64,000 bases of DNA, from the NCBI GenBank assembly GCA_963924555.1, contig OZ004584.1, positions 6,943,001 through 7,007,000 of the forward strand, given 5' to 3'. Positions 37,644-50,865 of this stretch are shown piece after piece. Position 1 is the stretch's first letter. Each line of letters opens with the position of its first letter. The position numbers and the translations under genes are program-made. The DNA comes from Crambe crambe (lineage: Eukaryota; Porifera; Demospongiae; Poecilosclerida; Crambeidae). The notes beneath the pieces were generated by a model. That model was not told the DNA's origin and did not search any database. It saw nothing but the letters and a program-made list of their open reading frames with translations.

Positions 37644-40600
37644 CAAGTTGTTAAAATTCTGCTAAAGTTTATAAGCTAGCTACTTAATAAAAAAGTTAAT
37701 CATGAAACCTAAAACTTTGAAACTGGAATTATACAAATATTTGGACATCTCTAAAACTTGTTTTTGCTCCAAATTGTATACAGTAGCTAAGGTCCTATAA
37801 CACACCTGCTGGTTTTGGTTGTGCTTTCATCTCCTCTTTTTCCTTTGGTATTGATATTCCTGTGAATGGGACTATGTCTGAGTAAATGACGTCATTCACT
37901 ATTATGACACCAGCACTTGAATTAGGATCGCTGGTATCTAACTGAGCATACTTGACCTGCAAAATTTAAAAGGATAGAGAGGCAATAAAATCAGCTAGTT
38001 TTCAGCTAATTACCTTGATTATTAAGGACTTAAGGACAATTTATTTGTGGGTACTAAATTTAGATATTAGTGTGTGCCTGTATTTGGTGGGTAGCTCATG
38101 ATAAAGATTCGTATGGCTATAGCTATCCAGTTATGGTTCTTGTTTGTTGTCGTTTTTGTTTGTTGTTGTTTTTTATTATTATTGTGAAATGGACGTTGAT
38201 GCCTCTCAAAATCCCTAGATATTAAGCACCTCTCTTTCATCTGGCATTGGTTTCTTATTTGGTAATAGTGCACTAGAAAATCTGACGTTCGCTACTTCAT
38301 TATCAGCAGTTGAAGTTGATTCAGGATCATCAACTGGAATGGATGAATCCTGCAAAGAAGAAAATTATGTAATAGCTACTCCCATAATCCCATAATTTTT
38401 ATGATTATTACATGTATCATACCTCATTACTATGGAATTTGATGATCTGTTCTTCAACAGAAGAATCAGGACTACAACATGTAGAATTTCTTTTCAAAGT
38501 GAGCATTGACTCTTCTAGAGGCTGGTAATGTGAAAATAATGTGCAATCAAAAATTGAAGAAGTAAGGCTGCATACATGTACGTATTTGTACCTTTCTCTT
38601 GCTATCCGGTGGAGGGTGCACTGGTTTTAGCAATGAATATGTAGCATCAATTCCTGTTGGAAAATCTTGTGAGTGGTGCTGAATTTAGATCAATGAATTG
38701 AGTATGATGATATTAAAATAATTATTATCAAAATACTTAGTTACTTTGATGGTTGAATATGCTATGTCTGGGGAAGAAGTAGGTCCCACTAGAGAGTAAT
38801 GTGTTGGCTCAATCAGTGTAGGATTACTGCACAAATTCTACAAAAGGAAAAAAATAACAAATAAAAAATCAATCATCAAACAAAAAACAACTTTGTAAAT
38901 ACCGCTTTTTTTCATTTCTTTCCTGCGTGAGTAGTAGTAAAGTATGAATGCCAACACCACTATCACAATGCTCTATAAAAATGTGGAAAAATAACATCTA
39001 TGCTAGCTAGCTAATAGCTGTAAACCATACCTATTCCAACGGGTACTGCAATTGCTACCACATCAAGAGAGTTGGTATACTCAGTACTGCTTGTTCCTAC
39101 CACTAAAAGTAAAAAGAATGTGTCATTAATATCATTATTATTACCTGCAGGAATAAACCTGCATGAAGTTAACATGTAAAAAATACAGCGCAGTAATATT
39201 TATGTTCAGTTAACTCAATGGTGTGCTACTGGCTAATTGCCCAGATAAGTTTTTGACTTCGAGAAGTTGATAAGATCAATTTTCAGTGTGAAACGTACAT
39301 AATGGGATCACATGATCATAACATCTGACAGCTTGGTATAATAGTCTGACGTGTATAGCAAACTAGACATCATTCAGCCATTGCAATGCAAATTGTTTAT
39401 TATCACTATCTAATAGTCTTACACTTTCTCTAAAAGCTATAGTTAAGTCCCTACTCACTTTCACTTGTGTATGTGTTCATTGTCATTATAGCTAGTTGGG
39501 GGTGGGAGTGTAGTTGGGAGCGGGGGGCGGGAGTGTAGTTGAGGGCGGGAGTGTAGTTGGGGTTGGGAGATACATCACTGTAAAATTGCTTGAAATGTTT
39601 TCGTATTTCGTTTCAACATAAAGAACATAGTTTACAAATATGTATGAAATGTTGGGACAATTGCCTGACCAATGGTAGGATTCTCATCATCGAGAATGAG
39701 ATGTTCAATCCTGCTCAATGCATCAGTGAGATGTGCAGGAGAGCTGCAATGTATGTCATCTTCATACTCTATGTGAGCTGTCAGCTCTTTGAAGCAGTTT
39801 GTTGATGACTGGATTATCTCAGCTGAAATCTGTGATAGTCAATGTAGCTAGCTAGAAATCTTAGATTGGCTAGATTTTAGCTCCCCATAAGATGAGTGGT
39901 CCAGCCATTATCACATTTTTAAGGTTAGCTATCTGAGTTTATTGAAACTCAAATGGTTGTTTTTACACACATAAAAAGAACACATGATAATTTCAGTTCA
40001 TGAATGGTAACCAATTTATACTAGTTACATAACATACAGCCATCATCAATCCAGAATCAGATAAGTGTACATCTGGATCATGAAGTCCAATGAAATGATC
40101 TACATCATTGTGATTACTATGAGATGAGAATTTATTGGTTTAATGGTTATAAACTAACCATCATGAAACATTACATCTATAGGATCACTGGGAGCTCCTC
40201 GACCAACTACATTCACTGCTGTGATTATGAACTGATACTCCCGCACTGATCCAAGGACTGAGTTGGTAGACAATATGTATTGAGGAGCTACGATGGAACA
40301 TTGACCAAGATGGTGAAGTGGAGTCTTCTCTCCCTCAGATACATTGTACACCTCCACACAGAATGTCATGTCTGGGTCAGTGTTAGTGATGTCCAGGGAG
40401 AAGGGAGGTTGCCAAGTCAGGGTGATGAAGGAACAGATAATGGAAACATTCACTTCTTTCACTTCATCTAGCAGTCCTATAAGTAACAAAAGTTTAATAA
40501 TGACTAAGTGATGAGATAATAGTTGCTACTTTCCTTGTATCTGGACAAAGAACACTTCACCATAGAGTACTGTGGGATCATTAACATTAAAGAGATTATG

Positions 40601-40905
40601 TCTTTCACATTGGACTACAGAGTTCAAAAATGTTTCAGTACAGTTCAAATGCAGCATTCGGTGTTCAAATGTAGTGGTGATTTGAGATCGTTCTTTAATA
40701 ATATTGTTTAATGAGATATTATTGACTGTCCACATGATTGAATAATCACCTATAGGTTTAAACTGACAACTGAATTCAGCTACTTGATGTAGGCCACAAA
40801 TCACTTGTGATGACATGGAACTTTCTGTAGCTAACAATAATAATATCACTACCTTTATTATCATAGTGAATTAGCTACTGTAGGCAACTTGCTTTTATCG
40901 AAATT

Positions 40906-43212
40906 ACCATAGCCACTATCTATGGTTCTTTAGCTATCAGTCGTTACGCCAGCGGTAATTTATGCACACTTTTATTTGCACGGTTACGTCATAATTTATT
41001 TTTAAAAAAAATGGCTATTCGACCGCGTGGAAGGTGTCCGTGTTTGGCTGATGCTGTTGGTGCGATGCTTATTGCTACGATTATTTGGATAGTTTGTAGC
41101 TCCTTTGAAGGAAGCTTTCTATCTTTTATCACCAGTTTTAGATGCCAGGACTAAGCCTTTCCTAAGTACCACTACTAGTTTTTGTGGATGTGCTACAATT
41201 AGAAACAAAGATGATCGAACAGAAGAGGATGCTATGCAGCATTGGCTGGACAGAACAACTCTAAATTGGATATTACAACGGAGGTGTGAGTAAAGACTGT
41301 AACTACAAAGTTTCATAACCTAGGAGAAAACAGAAAATTTGTTTGCACGTGTCCACCATTAGCTAGCTCTGTTTCACACTAATTGAACTCATTTGCATCC
41401 AACTCCAGATTACCTTGATTGTCCTCTTCTCCAAATATCATGTCCATGATTTCTTCTGAGTGGTTACAAGTGCATCACAGGCTGCTCCACCAGACGCTGC
41501 AGCTGCCTCAGGAAACAGACCCAGTGTGGCGAAGAGTGCCAGTGCCAGAATTGTGACAATCTCTATCCCCCCTCTGATGACAACACCCACAAGAGGCTAG
41601 TGAACCCTTACAATGTTAAGCTTTACATCCCACCCATGATTAACTAGTGGTTCCAGAATCATAGAATTTGGTCGGCTTGTTGCCACATGTCAACATGTTC
41701 TTTGCCAATGTCATCTGAGGGTGTAGCCAGGTGTTTTGTTGTATATCCTCCAACCATTCGGAATGTTGTTTGTTTGTTTGATTTTGGCTTTCTAAATTTT
41801 AGAAAATGGGCTGTCGGTGATACATTAGCAAAGCCAGTGGCATATTTCTTGTCATATGCAGCTCCAATTAAATGTATAAATACCAACTGTATATTGGTGT
41901 TAGATAGTTTGACTTGCACATGGGGGTTGGTGAAGGTACATCTATTGCTCTGTATAGCTCTAGCTATGCTTTGTGGATTCATTTTTGTGGCTACAAATGA
42001 AGTGTCTTCACACCCTGGTACTTAGCATTTCTAACCCAATGAGCCCTTCGGGTATGTGTTGGCATATTCATAACTTTATTGATATCCACCCTACAGGGCT
42101 GGCAGCGCAGATGGCTGCATCAAGAGGCAACTCTGGAGAGACAGGGCATACTCCCAAGCTGGCTCACATACCTATTGTCTTGTGTGGCTGTGATAGCTAT
42201 TACATATTTGCCTTGTATCTCTACTCATAATGACTCTTTTAATAATTCATTATCAACAACTGATTACCTTGTGGTCAGGTATGGATGTTCATACAAAAAA
42301 GGTAGAGACGCATGTCTAGTCTACCGCGCGCTACCGGCCGGCTGCCTTGATTGATTGAGAACAGCTGAAATGTAGCGTGTGTGGCACGCTTTCTACCGTT
42401 GGGAACAAAATGTATTTTGCGTGAGTGTAACTTCAGTTCATGGTCTCAAAGATAGTGCAGAATTTAAGTCGTGGCCACTTACAGAAAATCCAGTTGCACC
42501 TCTACCGTCAAGGCACTTGTTTCCAAGTGATCGTGACTTCGTGTATCTGGAAGTAACAACTTTTTCACATAGTTAGATAGGTCTATGTGTGATCTGTTTA
42601 TGTGAAGTGTTTTACTTACTACACGTATAAAGTGTAAGAGTTATAGCAGGAATTATAAGTTAACTAAACAGGAAAATATTCCAAATGAAGAACTTCCGGT
42701 GCAAATAAAATTGTATGGGGCCCTATGACTTCCGGTTCCGCTGGCGTACGTGCGCGTAACGACTGCTATAGCCGGCCCTGTGCGCGCTAATCCCCCGGCC
42801 CCCGGCGCGGGCGAATTTTTTTTTATTTTTTTTTTGGCGAGCGAAGCGAGCCACTCTCTGGTCATGTCAACGGGAGCTCGAGATATATATAATAATTATA
42901 CGTACGTCAATAGCTAGCGGGCATAATTAATAATACGCATGCGCACGTTCGTTTGACCTTTGACCCCACAAATGAAACATGCCCATAGCACTTAGAACCA
43001 ACAGCTTGAGCTTATTGTTTTCTACAGCATTTTGTCATAGAGGTGCTAAGTGGATTGTAGGCGCTTGGCTTTCTAAGTGCTTGTGGTAAGCATTATACAG
43101 CCTCCTATGTATGCAGCTGCAATATCTTAGTAAGTCAAAGTACAAATGACTTTCACCAACTGCTTCGCTCGCCGATTGAATATGTTACACGAACATACCC
43201 TAGTTTAGATAA
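40906..43212. other. Gene-poor region between R8 and the fold-back element
   Basis: Homology to receptor loci ends at about 40,905. Apart from the cysteine-rich fragment at 41,462-41,647, I see short unrelated frames only. The 42.65-42.96 kb part is unusually GC- and CG-rich for this window (CCCCCGGCCCCCGGCGCGGG) and carries GAGCGAAGCGAG words, typical of repeats rather than exons. Confidence 0.45.
41462..41647 (+). pseudogene. Cysteine-rich CXC-like fragment
   Basis: The frame reads GYKCITGCSTRRCSCLRKQT followed by QCGEECQCQNCDN, then a short tail to TAG at 41,645-41,647. The spacing of the nine cysteines resembles the CXC/CRC zinc-binding repeat (tesmin/TSO1 type) and short CXC-like ends of some transposon-borne proteins. 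A TGA lies just upstream in frame, so this is the end of something larger or a decayed copy. Parent gene unknown. Confidence 0.5.
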
Positions 43213-43356
43213 TAGTTAGACAACGAGACCGAGGGATCTACCGTCTGTATAAACCCGAAGGCCCTGGGCTGTAGCGTCCCGAGCGTAGCGAGGGCGCTAC
43301 TAGGGGCCTGAGGGTTTATACAGACGGTAGATCCCGTTGGTCGAGGTGTCTAACTA
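43213..43356. repeat. Fold-back element with about 60-base inverted arms
   Basis: The arms start TAGTTAGACA and run through GATCTACCGTCTGTATAAAC to the centre, with the inverse arm ending TGTCTAACTA. The centre holds the GAGCGTAGCGAGGGCGCTAC palindrome. The whole would form a long hairpin. No coding capacity. Confidence 0.85.
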
Positions 43357-44480
43357 ATTTAGAACATGGCAATAACCTTGACAACCTAGCGCTATAGCTA
43401 GCTAGCTAGTTTCAAATACTCGGCGACTCGCCATGCTTAGACTATATTTGACGTGAACAACCGAGACATAACAGACGAGCTAGACTACTGTAGCAACCCA
43501 AGCTGCCCTCTACCTCACTCGAGCTCCATCCCTGGCCCTGGCCCTGGCCTTACCTTAGAATACGCTGGGGTTGTTCAGTTCATCTGTGATGTCTACGTTG
43601 TTCTTGCCATAAAATCTCAGCGCTACAGCTACTTCCTTGGATACGGTTAGTGCGTTGCTAAGTTCTAATCAGGCACGGGGTGAATATATGTAGACTTACC
43701 TATGCCCTGAGAGGAGGTAAGTATATATGTAGACACCTCCCAGTAAATAAGTGAACTAGTCTACCTCTAACTGACCAATCAGATTGCAGGAATCAATCAA
43801 GCCATGTTCTAAAATATTTTATAGACTCTCCACTGACCTTTGAACCAAATTGTGCGCATGCCCATGGCAATAGTTCGAGTTTGTGAAGCCAGAACCAAGA
43901 CCCCTGAGCAAATATATCATAACAAGAGTGTATGAGAAATAATAAATAAGGTGTAGGAAAAGAATGACTAAACCTAGAGCAATAAAACTGACAGGAGAGA
44001 AACTGAAATTATGTTGGGAGGATCTAGAACTACATGGCTATTCTCCTTGGTACTCGAGACCACTATTTCATGGAAATCTGTTCCTTCTCAATGTTTGTTA
44101 ACATTACAGAAATAACTATCCCATATGCAGCACAGTCCATCAACTCAAATACAAGTAGTTGCTGAGAAGGGTCCCATGAACTTTCTGGCCATGAAAATTG
44201 TTCTTGAAGCCAGCTACATCAAGCAGAGGTCTGAACTTTGCTGAGAAGTGTATGTACTCATCCTCCTTGGTTTCTGTGTAGCTAGAGAAAAAACGTAGGG
44301 ATGCAACTCACACATAACTCAGAGCTAGATTTGCTTACCTGAAACTTGGTCTGTACTTTATAGTATGTAGGCTCTAGTGGGTTGGATAATCATTCACAGT
44401 AGCTTTTGTTAAGTCTAGGTTAAGTCTCATTTCAGTGTTAAGTTTTGTTAAATCTCCACAGTAGTATAACAGCAGCATGC
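43357..44480. other. Mostly non-coding; one unassigned short frame
   Basis: A plus-strand frame at 43,453-43,650 (about 65 residues, proline- and glycine-rich then hydrophobic) ends near a GTTAGT donor-like site. I recognise no family and no neighbouring exon. At 43,688-43,745 is an imperfect palindrome (AATATATGTAGAC / GTATATATGTAGAC with CCTC-rich ends). The rest shows nothing. Confidence 0.3.
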
Positions 44481-44517
44481 AGCAGCAACAACAACAACAG
44501 CAGCAGCAGCAGCAGCG

Positions 44518-44550
<33 letters not shown>

Positions 44551-44568
44551 ACAACAATGACAACAACA
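44481..44568. repeat. (CAG)n/(CAA)n repeat
   Basis: Mixed CAG and CAA units, the same repeat type and location (between TM and tail exons of an R4-like gene) as 16,577-16,691. It belongs to the R9 relic. Confidence 0.9.
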
Positions 44569-44569
44569 A

Positions 44570-45360
44570 AATCCTCTTCTTGTAATGGAACCAAAGGAAA
44601 AACATAATGATGGACTTGATAGTAGCAGAATAAGCATTGTGAGGCTCATTAGCTACTGGAATATTATTACAGTAAGACAATGTATGATTGTAGTACTATC
44701 AGTATTGCATCTGAATTAGAAGGAATGATAGTAGAAGAGTCCAAAACAATCATGTTGTTTGTTTGTTTTTATAGCTAGCTAGTGGCTAACCTGTTTTCAA
44801 TTGGGAAATATGTCACAATAAGACTATTGGATACAGTTCCATCATCAGTTTTCATATAAATAGTGTAATTGTTTACAGATGCATCAAGACATCTGCTACA
44901 GTTATAGATACTCTCTCCATTCAAAATGAGAAAATGTTGCTGATTCAACTCAGGAGTTACTTGTACTGGGCAGCTGCAGTTTGTGCTATCATAATAATCA
45001 GTTAGCTCTTGGAAGCACAGATATCAGCTGCATAATAATTTAAACTAATAGCATTTAAGTATACAAAGTGGGATCACTGAAATTAAAGAGATTATGTCTT
45101 TCACATTGAACTACTGAGTTCTTAAATGTTCAGATGCAGTATTTGATTTTCAAGCGTAGTGGTGATTCCAGATTCACCTTTCTTAATGCCTGATGAGACG
45201 TTGACTGTCCACGTACGTAATGATATAATAACCTATAGGTTTAAACTGACAATTGAATTCAGCCACTTGATGTAGGCCACAAATCACTTGCGATGGCATA
45301 GAATTTTCTGTAACTAATAATAGTAATACCACTATCTTTATCATCATAGTAAACTAGCTA
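44570..45360 (-). pseudogene. R9: decayed receptor with missing FN3 exon
   Basis: An Ig exon at about 45,346-45,060 of the R1/R3 type (leader MIKIVVLLLLVTENSM, then CGLHQVAEFNC) loses frame after about 55 residues. It is followed directly by an R1-type membrane-proximal exon (about 45,030-44,800; NCSRC.DASVNNYTIYMKTDD), a stalk-like stretch near 44,740 and an R4-type TM remnant (about 44,650-44,575). FN3 and linker exons are deleted. The mixture of R1-type and R4-type parts suggests a recombinant that then decayed. Confidence 0.65.
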
Positions 45361-45553
45361 CTATAAGCAACTTGCTTTTAATGATACTGCAGCAAAGGCG
45401 ATAAAAATTATAAGCTACTCGCCTATGTCACGTGGCCGCGTGAGAGCGTGGGGGTGGGGCTGGGCCAGGTACTGTTATATACATAATAATGGCTAGCTAA
45501 CTAACACCATACTGACTGTGTCTGGATGCATTATATTATTATTGGTCAGCTTA

Positions 45554-48500
45554 TTATATTGAGTACTTTGATTTCAAATTATCAGCCACTTTCATTTCAC
45601 TGATGTTCTCTAGAGCTTCGATGATACCCTCCAGTTTGTTTCCAGGACGTTCGAAGTAAAACTCCAATGTGACTTCAAGGCATGTGACATTGCTTTCATT
45701 GTTGGTATAAATTTCATCTTCAAGGTCTTCGTCAATTCCAATCTGTTTTGCAAACTCACTCCATTTGTCAGCAATGGGAACAAGATCTTCGATGACATCT
45801 GCAGCAGTTGAAGGCTTTGGTACAGTTTCTGTAATATTAAATATGAATGAGCATACATAGCTAAGTTTTCATAAACATCTGCAGAGTATTCACCCTTCTT
45901 TGTAGCTCATAAATAAAGAGTACTGTATAGCTATACCATTAATAATCATACAAGACTGCAAAGCTCCTTATCTTCCTTTCTTCATTATGGTAGCAATGTA
46001 TACTTGGCTAGCTACTATATCCATTACTTTTAGCTTGCTTTGTTGGAATCTGTGGTGGCACATCAAGTTTCAACTTTGAGGGAACTACATCCGAGTAGAC
46101 CACTTTTTCTGGTGCTATGATCCCAACAATCGGAGATGAACATGAGAGGTTTAGTTGAGCATATATTACATTCTATATAGTATGAATCATTGAATTATCA
46201 ATAATCAATAAGTCAATATTGCTATACCTCACTGCTCAAAGAATCTTTGGTTGTGTGACAGACTTTTTCATTGCTAGGTGAAGCATGTGGTACAGGGTCC
46301 TCTTGAGTATGCACACTCTGCAAATAAAAATAAAAAGCATAACTAACAATTCAGTCCCAAAGAGCTACAAGCTACATAAAGCCAAATATTATTGATAACC
46401 ATGATTGTAATAACAACAGTTTCAATGATACATTTGGCTAAAAAGCACTTTGCTTCGATCTCCAAGTTATAGGAGCTCTTTTGGTAACATAATCAAGTGG
46501 ATCAGTGGGTAACTAAATGGACTATGTTGACTTCTGCAGTCACCAGCACCTTCTGCTTCATGAACTGGATCATATAGAATTTGCAGCTGTGGAAGGGTGG
46601 GCAATTTGAATTTGCAAGTATATATAGCTAGCTAGTTCATTCAAATCAGCTATCATGAGAATTTGATAGCTGTGTACAGTCAGTAGCTACGTAGCTAGTT
46701 AGGTCAGGCTGGGGCGTCACTTGGTTCAGTTAGCTGAATTTCACACTGTAGCTGATAGCTGTAGAGCTATACCTCATTGCCAGTATTTTCATTGAGTACA
46801 TCTGAGCTTGGAGTATTGGGTCCTCTTGGTAAGGTATCATCATACACTGAACATGAGGTCATACCACTTGATGCCTTCTCTTCAGGTGGATTCTACATAA
46901 AAGTATAGTTAAGTTTATAACTTAGCTAGCTATCATCATCATACGATGAAATCTGAGTATATATTGTCCTGTAATAAGAATAATATTTTTGTGAGTAGCT
47001 ACATGACTGATGATCACTAATACAATGTACCTCATGGTCGTCATGGAATCGTACTTGAAATTCGGCTACAGCATAAAGACTTACATAAGTGCATAATGAT
47101 TAGCTAGTTATATAATAGTTGGCTATGTAATTTTACCATTATGTTCACTTCGTTTCTTTCTGTAGTAGCGGCAGAAACCACAGCAAGATAGGATTGTGAA
47201 GAGCATGCATACTGGTTGGGTGTAGCTATAGTAAAATGAAATAGCTATAGCCATTTTAATTTCTTACCTAAATATACTCCAGCAAATGCTGCAGCAACTG
47301 CTGTAATGTTGAGGTTCAGATGTACTTCATCACGGTCTGTTCACAGACTCAGAATAATGAATGTTCAATTATAGGTGCCATGCATGTAGGTCATTATATA
47401 TTATGGGCTGAGACATGACAGAAATTTGGGGGGACGGAGGCTCATTAATGCTGACAATTAAGAAGTTATATGACACATTGATTTTATCCATGGTCTATAC
47501 TTTTTGCTAGCTAGCTAACTAAATTTAGATCTATACCACACAATATGAGGACTAGCAGAAAGTGACATGGTTAGGGATTTTTACCTGAAGTTGACGTAAT
47601 GATTGCAGAGCTAATGCTAGTTGGTTCAAGTTGAGTCATATTTTCACATTTTTCAGTTGGTTCAAGATGAGTCATATTTTCACATTTTACAGTTGGAATA
47701 ACAAAGAGGTGATTGGACACGAGTCCATAGTCCATGTATTCAATGTATGGTATAATTTGTGGATGGAATAAGACAACCACAGTTGTCACTGTGAAACTCA
47801 AATTCAGTGACATTTGTGTTATTTAGTGACCAGCAGCAATTAGTTTCATCATGATATGTTCTGATATGTACAGTAACTCCTGAGGACAGTGGGTAAGGAG
47901 AGGTCTCCTGTGCAAAGAAAGAATAGGGTTAGCCAATAATAATCACAGTTAATCATGAAGGGATCTTCTGTGCATGCATTAAGAACAATAGCAACTATAA
48001 GAGTTGCTGTCAATTAGCTAGGCTATACTTTAAAAAACAAAGCAGGAGACATCTCTGATTTGGAATAACATGCCATGCAAAAATCGATTTCAGGTTCCAC
48101 GGATGTTTGGGTTATCTGTGAGTCGCAGTTTGCTACATTAGAATAGGATTATGAAATAGTTGTTATTCTAAATTCTCTTTTATAAGCACCCCCCAAGGAA
48201 TCTCTAGCTATAGTTACTGTACTCCATTATCAATACTTGCAGCTAATGCATGGTATCAACAATAACCATTAGAACATACTGTAGCTACATTAATTCAGAC
48301 ACATCATGAGACCTATTATCGTTAATTTTTGTTGGCTTTTAAAGAACTTACTAGTGATAGATTTACTGCAATATGAGAGTTGCAAATCTTGACTGTTGCA
48401 TTGAGAAGATTTTTATTATCATCAAAACCTTGAATTGTTATTATACGTAGTAAACAAAGTATGCACCTCGTTTTTTATAACTCACAAGGAAGGAGTGTTG

Positions 48501-49243
48501 CATTTATGGGTGCACTAGGAACTCCTAGACCAACTACATTTCTGGCTCTAACGATGAACTGATACTGATTCAGGTCACTGATATTTATAGTGTACTGGTG
48601 TGACTCAGTGCAGTGATCAGCAGAGTCATTGAGTTGAATAGTCCCTCTCTTTCTAACTTCATATACATCCACACAGAACGTCATGTCTGGGTCAGTGTTG
48701 GTGATATCTAGGGAAAAGGGAGGCTGCCAAGTCAGGATGATGGACCAGGAGGCACAGTTGATGGAGACTTCTAAGTCTTCAACACTCTCTAATAATCCTG
48801 TGTGAGATAATCCATAATTATGCACATGATTTACTAGCTAAACTTGTATACTTTCCTTGTATGCGAAGAGTATGCAAATTACCAAAAGCAGTCAAGGAGA
48901 GAAGACCAAATCTAACACACTGAACTAGTGAGTTATTCAGTGAAGCACTGCAGTATAGTAATAGTAAAGGAGGTCTTGATGATAAGTTTGGACTGGCTCC
49001 TTCAACTCTGTTAGAGGAGACATTGTTGATTTTCCATTCAAAGCTATAAGAGCCTCTAGGGTTCCCTGGTGGTGGTGGTGCTAAGAAACATCTGAATTCA
49101 ATTGTTTGATTCAGGCCGCAGACAACCTCATCACTCGAGAATGAAGTAGTTCGTCCTACGAGCTGAATCACCGCTGTAGCTAAAATGATGCTAAACTTCT
49201 TGCTACTACTTCCTGATATTGTTAAATGAACCATACTGCACAT
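45554..49243 (-). CDS. R10: Ig-FN3 receptor with ITIM tail and death-like domain, two-base deletion
   Basis: Exons: Ig 49243-48856, FN3 48797-48486, linker 48428-48352, second extracellular domain 47907-47585, TM split as 47336-47268 plus 47211-47137, tails 47065-47031, 46892-46773, 46317-46228 and 46172-46028, death-like 45828-45554. Ig and FN3 resemble R4. TM and tail resemble neither R4 nor R1: CGFCRYYRKKR follows the membrane segment, and the tail has YDDT, VIYAQL and VVYSDV (both ITIM consensus). The death-like end has VIEDLVPIADKWSEFAKQIG. The second extracellular exon lacks two bases found in R4 (ACCATACATT versus ACCATATACATT, near 47,748), shifting the frame, and contains a tandem repeat of KCENMT.LEPT. 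Either newly inactivated or a sequence error. The relics at 5.3 and 14.5 kb are decayed copies of this tail type. Confidence 0.75.
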
Positions 49244-49676
49244 GTGCTAAAAGTAATGATCTTCATACCAGCTGAATAGAGTCTGAGTTTCTTTGCCCAC
49301 AACCTAACTTTTTTGGTACTTGTTCTTGAATGATATAAGTTTTATTCATCTGATTATTAGTACTGTAGCCAGCTACTGTATAGCGTTAGCAGAAGTTGTT
49401 AGCTGTACTTTTTACAGTTTAGCTCAATTTGAGCTTGGTGGATCTGGGAGAAAGTACGTAGATCGGGGTCTGTTAATAATTAGCTAGCTATTACACATCC
49501 GGTGCAGCTTAAAGGGGGTGCTCGAGCCCCCTGAGCCCCTCCCTGGCTACGCGCCTGATAATTTCCCTTTCAGAACAAATATAAACATGTTTATTCTTGT
49601 GATAAAGGTCAAATGGTCAAATAGCTAATTATGGAAATAACTGAGTCAGGACATTGTACACACTGAAATTGAAAGT

Positions 49677-50865
49677 TTAATGGCAGTACTTTCTATGTAA
49701 ATAATTTGCCACCTCAAATTCTTCCATACTTTTCAAAGTCTTGATAATGTCAGCCAAGCTCTGAGAATGAAGTAATTCAAGGACACTCCCCACGTCAATT
49801 CCCATTTTTCCAGCAAACTCCCTCGCAATAGGGGAAAGATCATGGAAGACTGATGAGCTGTTATGACAGTATAGCTAATAAAAATAGCTGGATTATCATT
49901 TTACCTTGCTTCCATTGGGAATCTTTAGGGACGACATTTAAGTAAATTGCTTCATTAGCTGATGGCATCCTAATTTTTGGTGTAATAATTCTTGAAAGCA
50001 TATATGTATCACCTGGATACCCTTTAGCTAATTAATGAATTTGATTCAGCTATCATGTACCAAAGATATATTCAGCTCCAATTTGGAATTAAGTAGTTGT
50101 ATGTGCCCTGCACTAAGAAGAATCCATGAATAATATGATCACAATAACAGCTACATAGTCAGCTATGTAGTTTTATTACCATCATAAAATTCTACATTCC
50201 TTGGATCACTAGGAGCCCCTTGACCTACTACATTCACTGCTGTGACTATGAACTGATAGTGAAGCATCAGTCCAGAGTTGTTGGTAGGTATTGTGTAGTG
50301 AAGAGTCACAATGGAGCATCGTCCAAGGTGGTGAAGTGGAGTCCTCTCTCCCTCAGATACATTGTACACCTCCACACAGGATGTCATGTCTGGGTCAGTG
50401 TCAGTGATGTCCAGGGAGAAGGGAGGCTGCCAAGTCAGAGTGATGGAGGAACAGTTAATGGAAACATTCACTTCCCTCACTTGATCTAATAGCCCTGTTA
50501 GTAGTAATAGGTAGCTAAGACAATAATGACAAATAAACAAGAACAACTAAGAACAATAGCTATATAATACAGCTGCTTTCCTTGTATCTGAACATGGAAA
50601 ACATCACCAGGTGAACTGTGGAGTTATCTAATTCTTCAGTACAGTTCAGAGAGAGAATTCGACCATCTGGTGTTTTATCACTTCCACTATATATCTCATC
50701 ATTGATAGTCCATATTATGTTGGTATCAGTCAGTTGTGTGAAGTCCAAGGAACATTCAAATTCAGCTCGTTGATGTAGACCACAAGTTATCACTGACACA
50801 CCCTGCACTGCTTCATAACTAAAAATGACCAGAAGATAGATCACAACAAATCTAGTATGTCTCAT
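49677..50865 (-). pseudogene. R11: chimeric broken receptor (R6-type ectodomain, death-domain remnant)
   Basis: Ig exon 50865-50581 (leader MRHTRFVVIYLLVIFSYEA) has a deletion removing the F-strand cysteine region and shifting the frame (285 bases). FN3 50494-50180 is intact. The linker exon follows, but its acceptor AG is mutated to AT (about 50,128). Then only a scrap of the membrane-proximal exon remains, fused to a tail exon with AIYLNVV (about 49,990-49,907) and a shortened death-like exon (about 49,862-49,677: LSPIAREFAGKMGI...FEVANYLHRKY) lacking its middle helices. It has no TM exon. It looks like a deletion fusion of an R6-type gene with an R4-type gene. Confidence 0.7.

Larger units (their letters stand above)
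36890..40864 (-). pseudogene. R8: death-domain receptor, frame broken in ectodomain and TM exons
   Basis: Exons mirror R3: Ig 40864-40534, FN3 40476-40159, linker 40099-40038, second FN3-like 39829-39459, stalk 39102-39031, TM 38972-38903, tails 38837-38745, 38678-38592, 38521-38423, 38349-38230 and 37956-37806, death-like 37170-36890. The second FN3-like exon has a one-base deletion near 39,670 leading to a stop, and a long imperfect repeat (GTAGTTGGG-type units at about 39,493-39,563). The TM exon is 13 bases short. Downstream tail exons and the death domain are intact (VKYAQL, VIYSDI, then KWSEFTLKIGMDEDLEDEIY). It shares both intronic MITEs with R3. Upstream homology with R1/R3 ends near 40,905. 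Confidence 0.75.

Noticed and set aside
41687-42354. Overlapping plus-strand frames at 41.7-42.35 kb as a gene
   Set aside because: They overlap each other in different frames, have no domain resemblance and no consistent splice sites.
44374-44680. Minus-strand frames coding runs of cysteine or leucine
   Set aside because: They are translations of the CAG/CAA repeat in a pseudogene intron.
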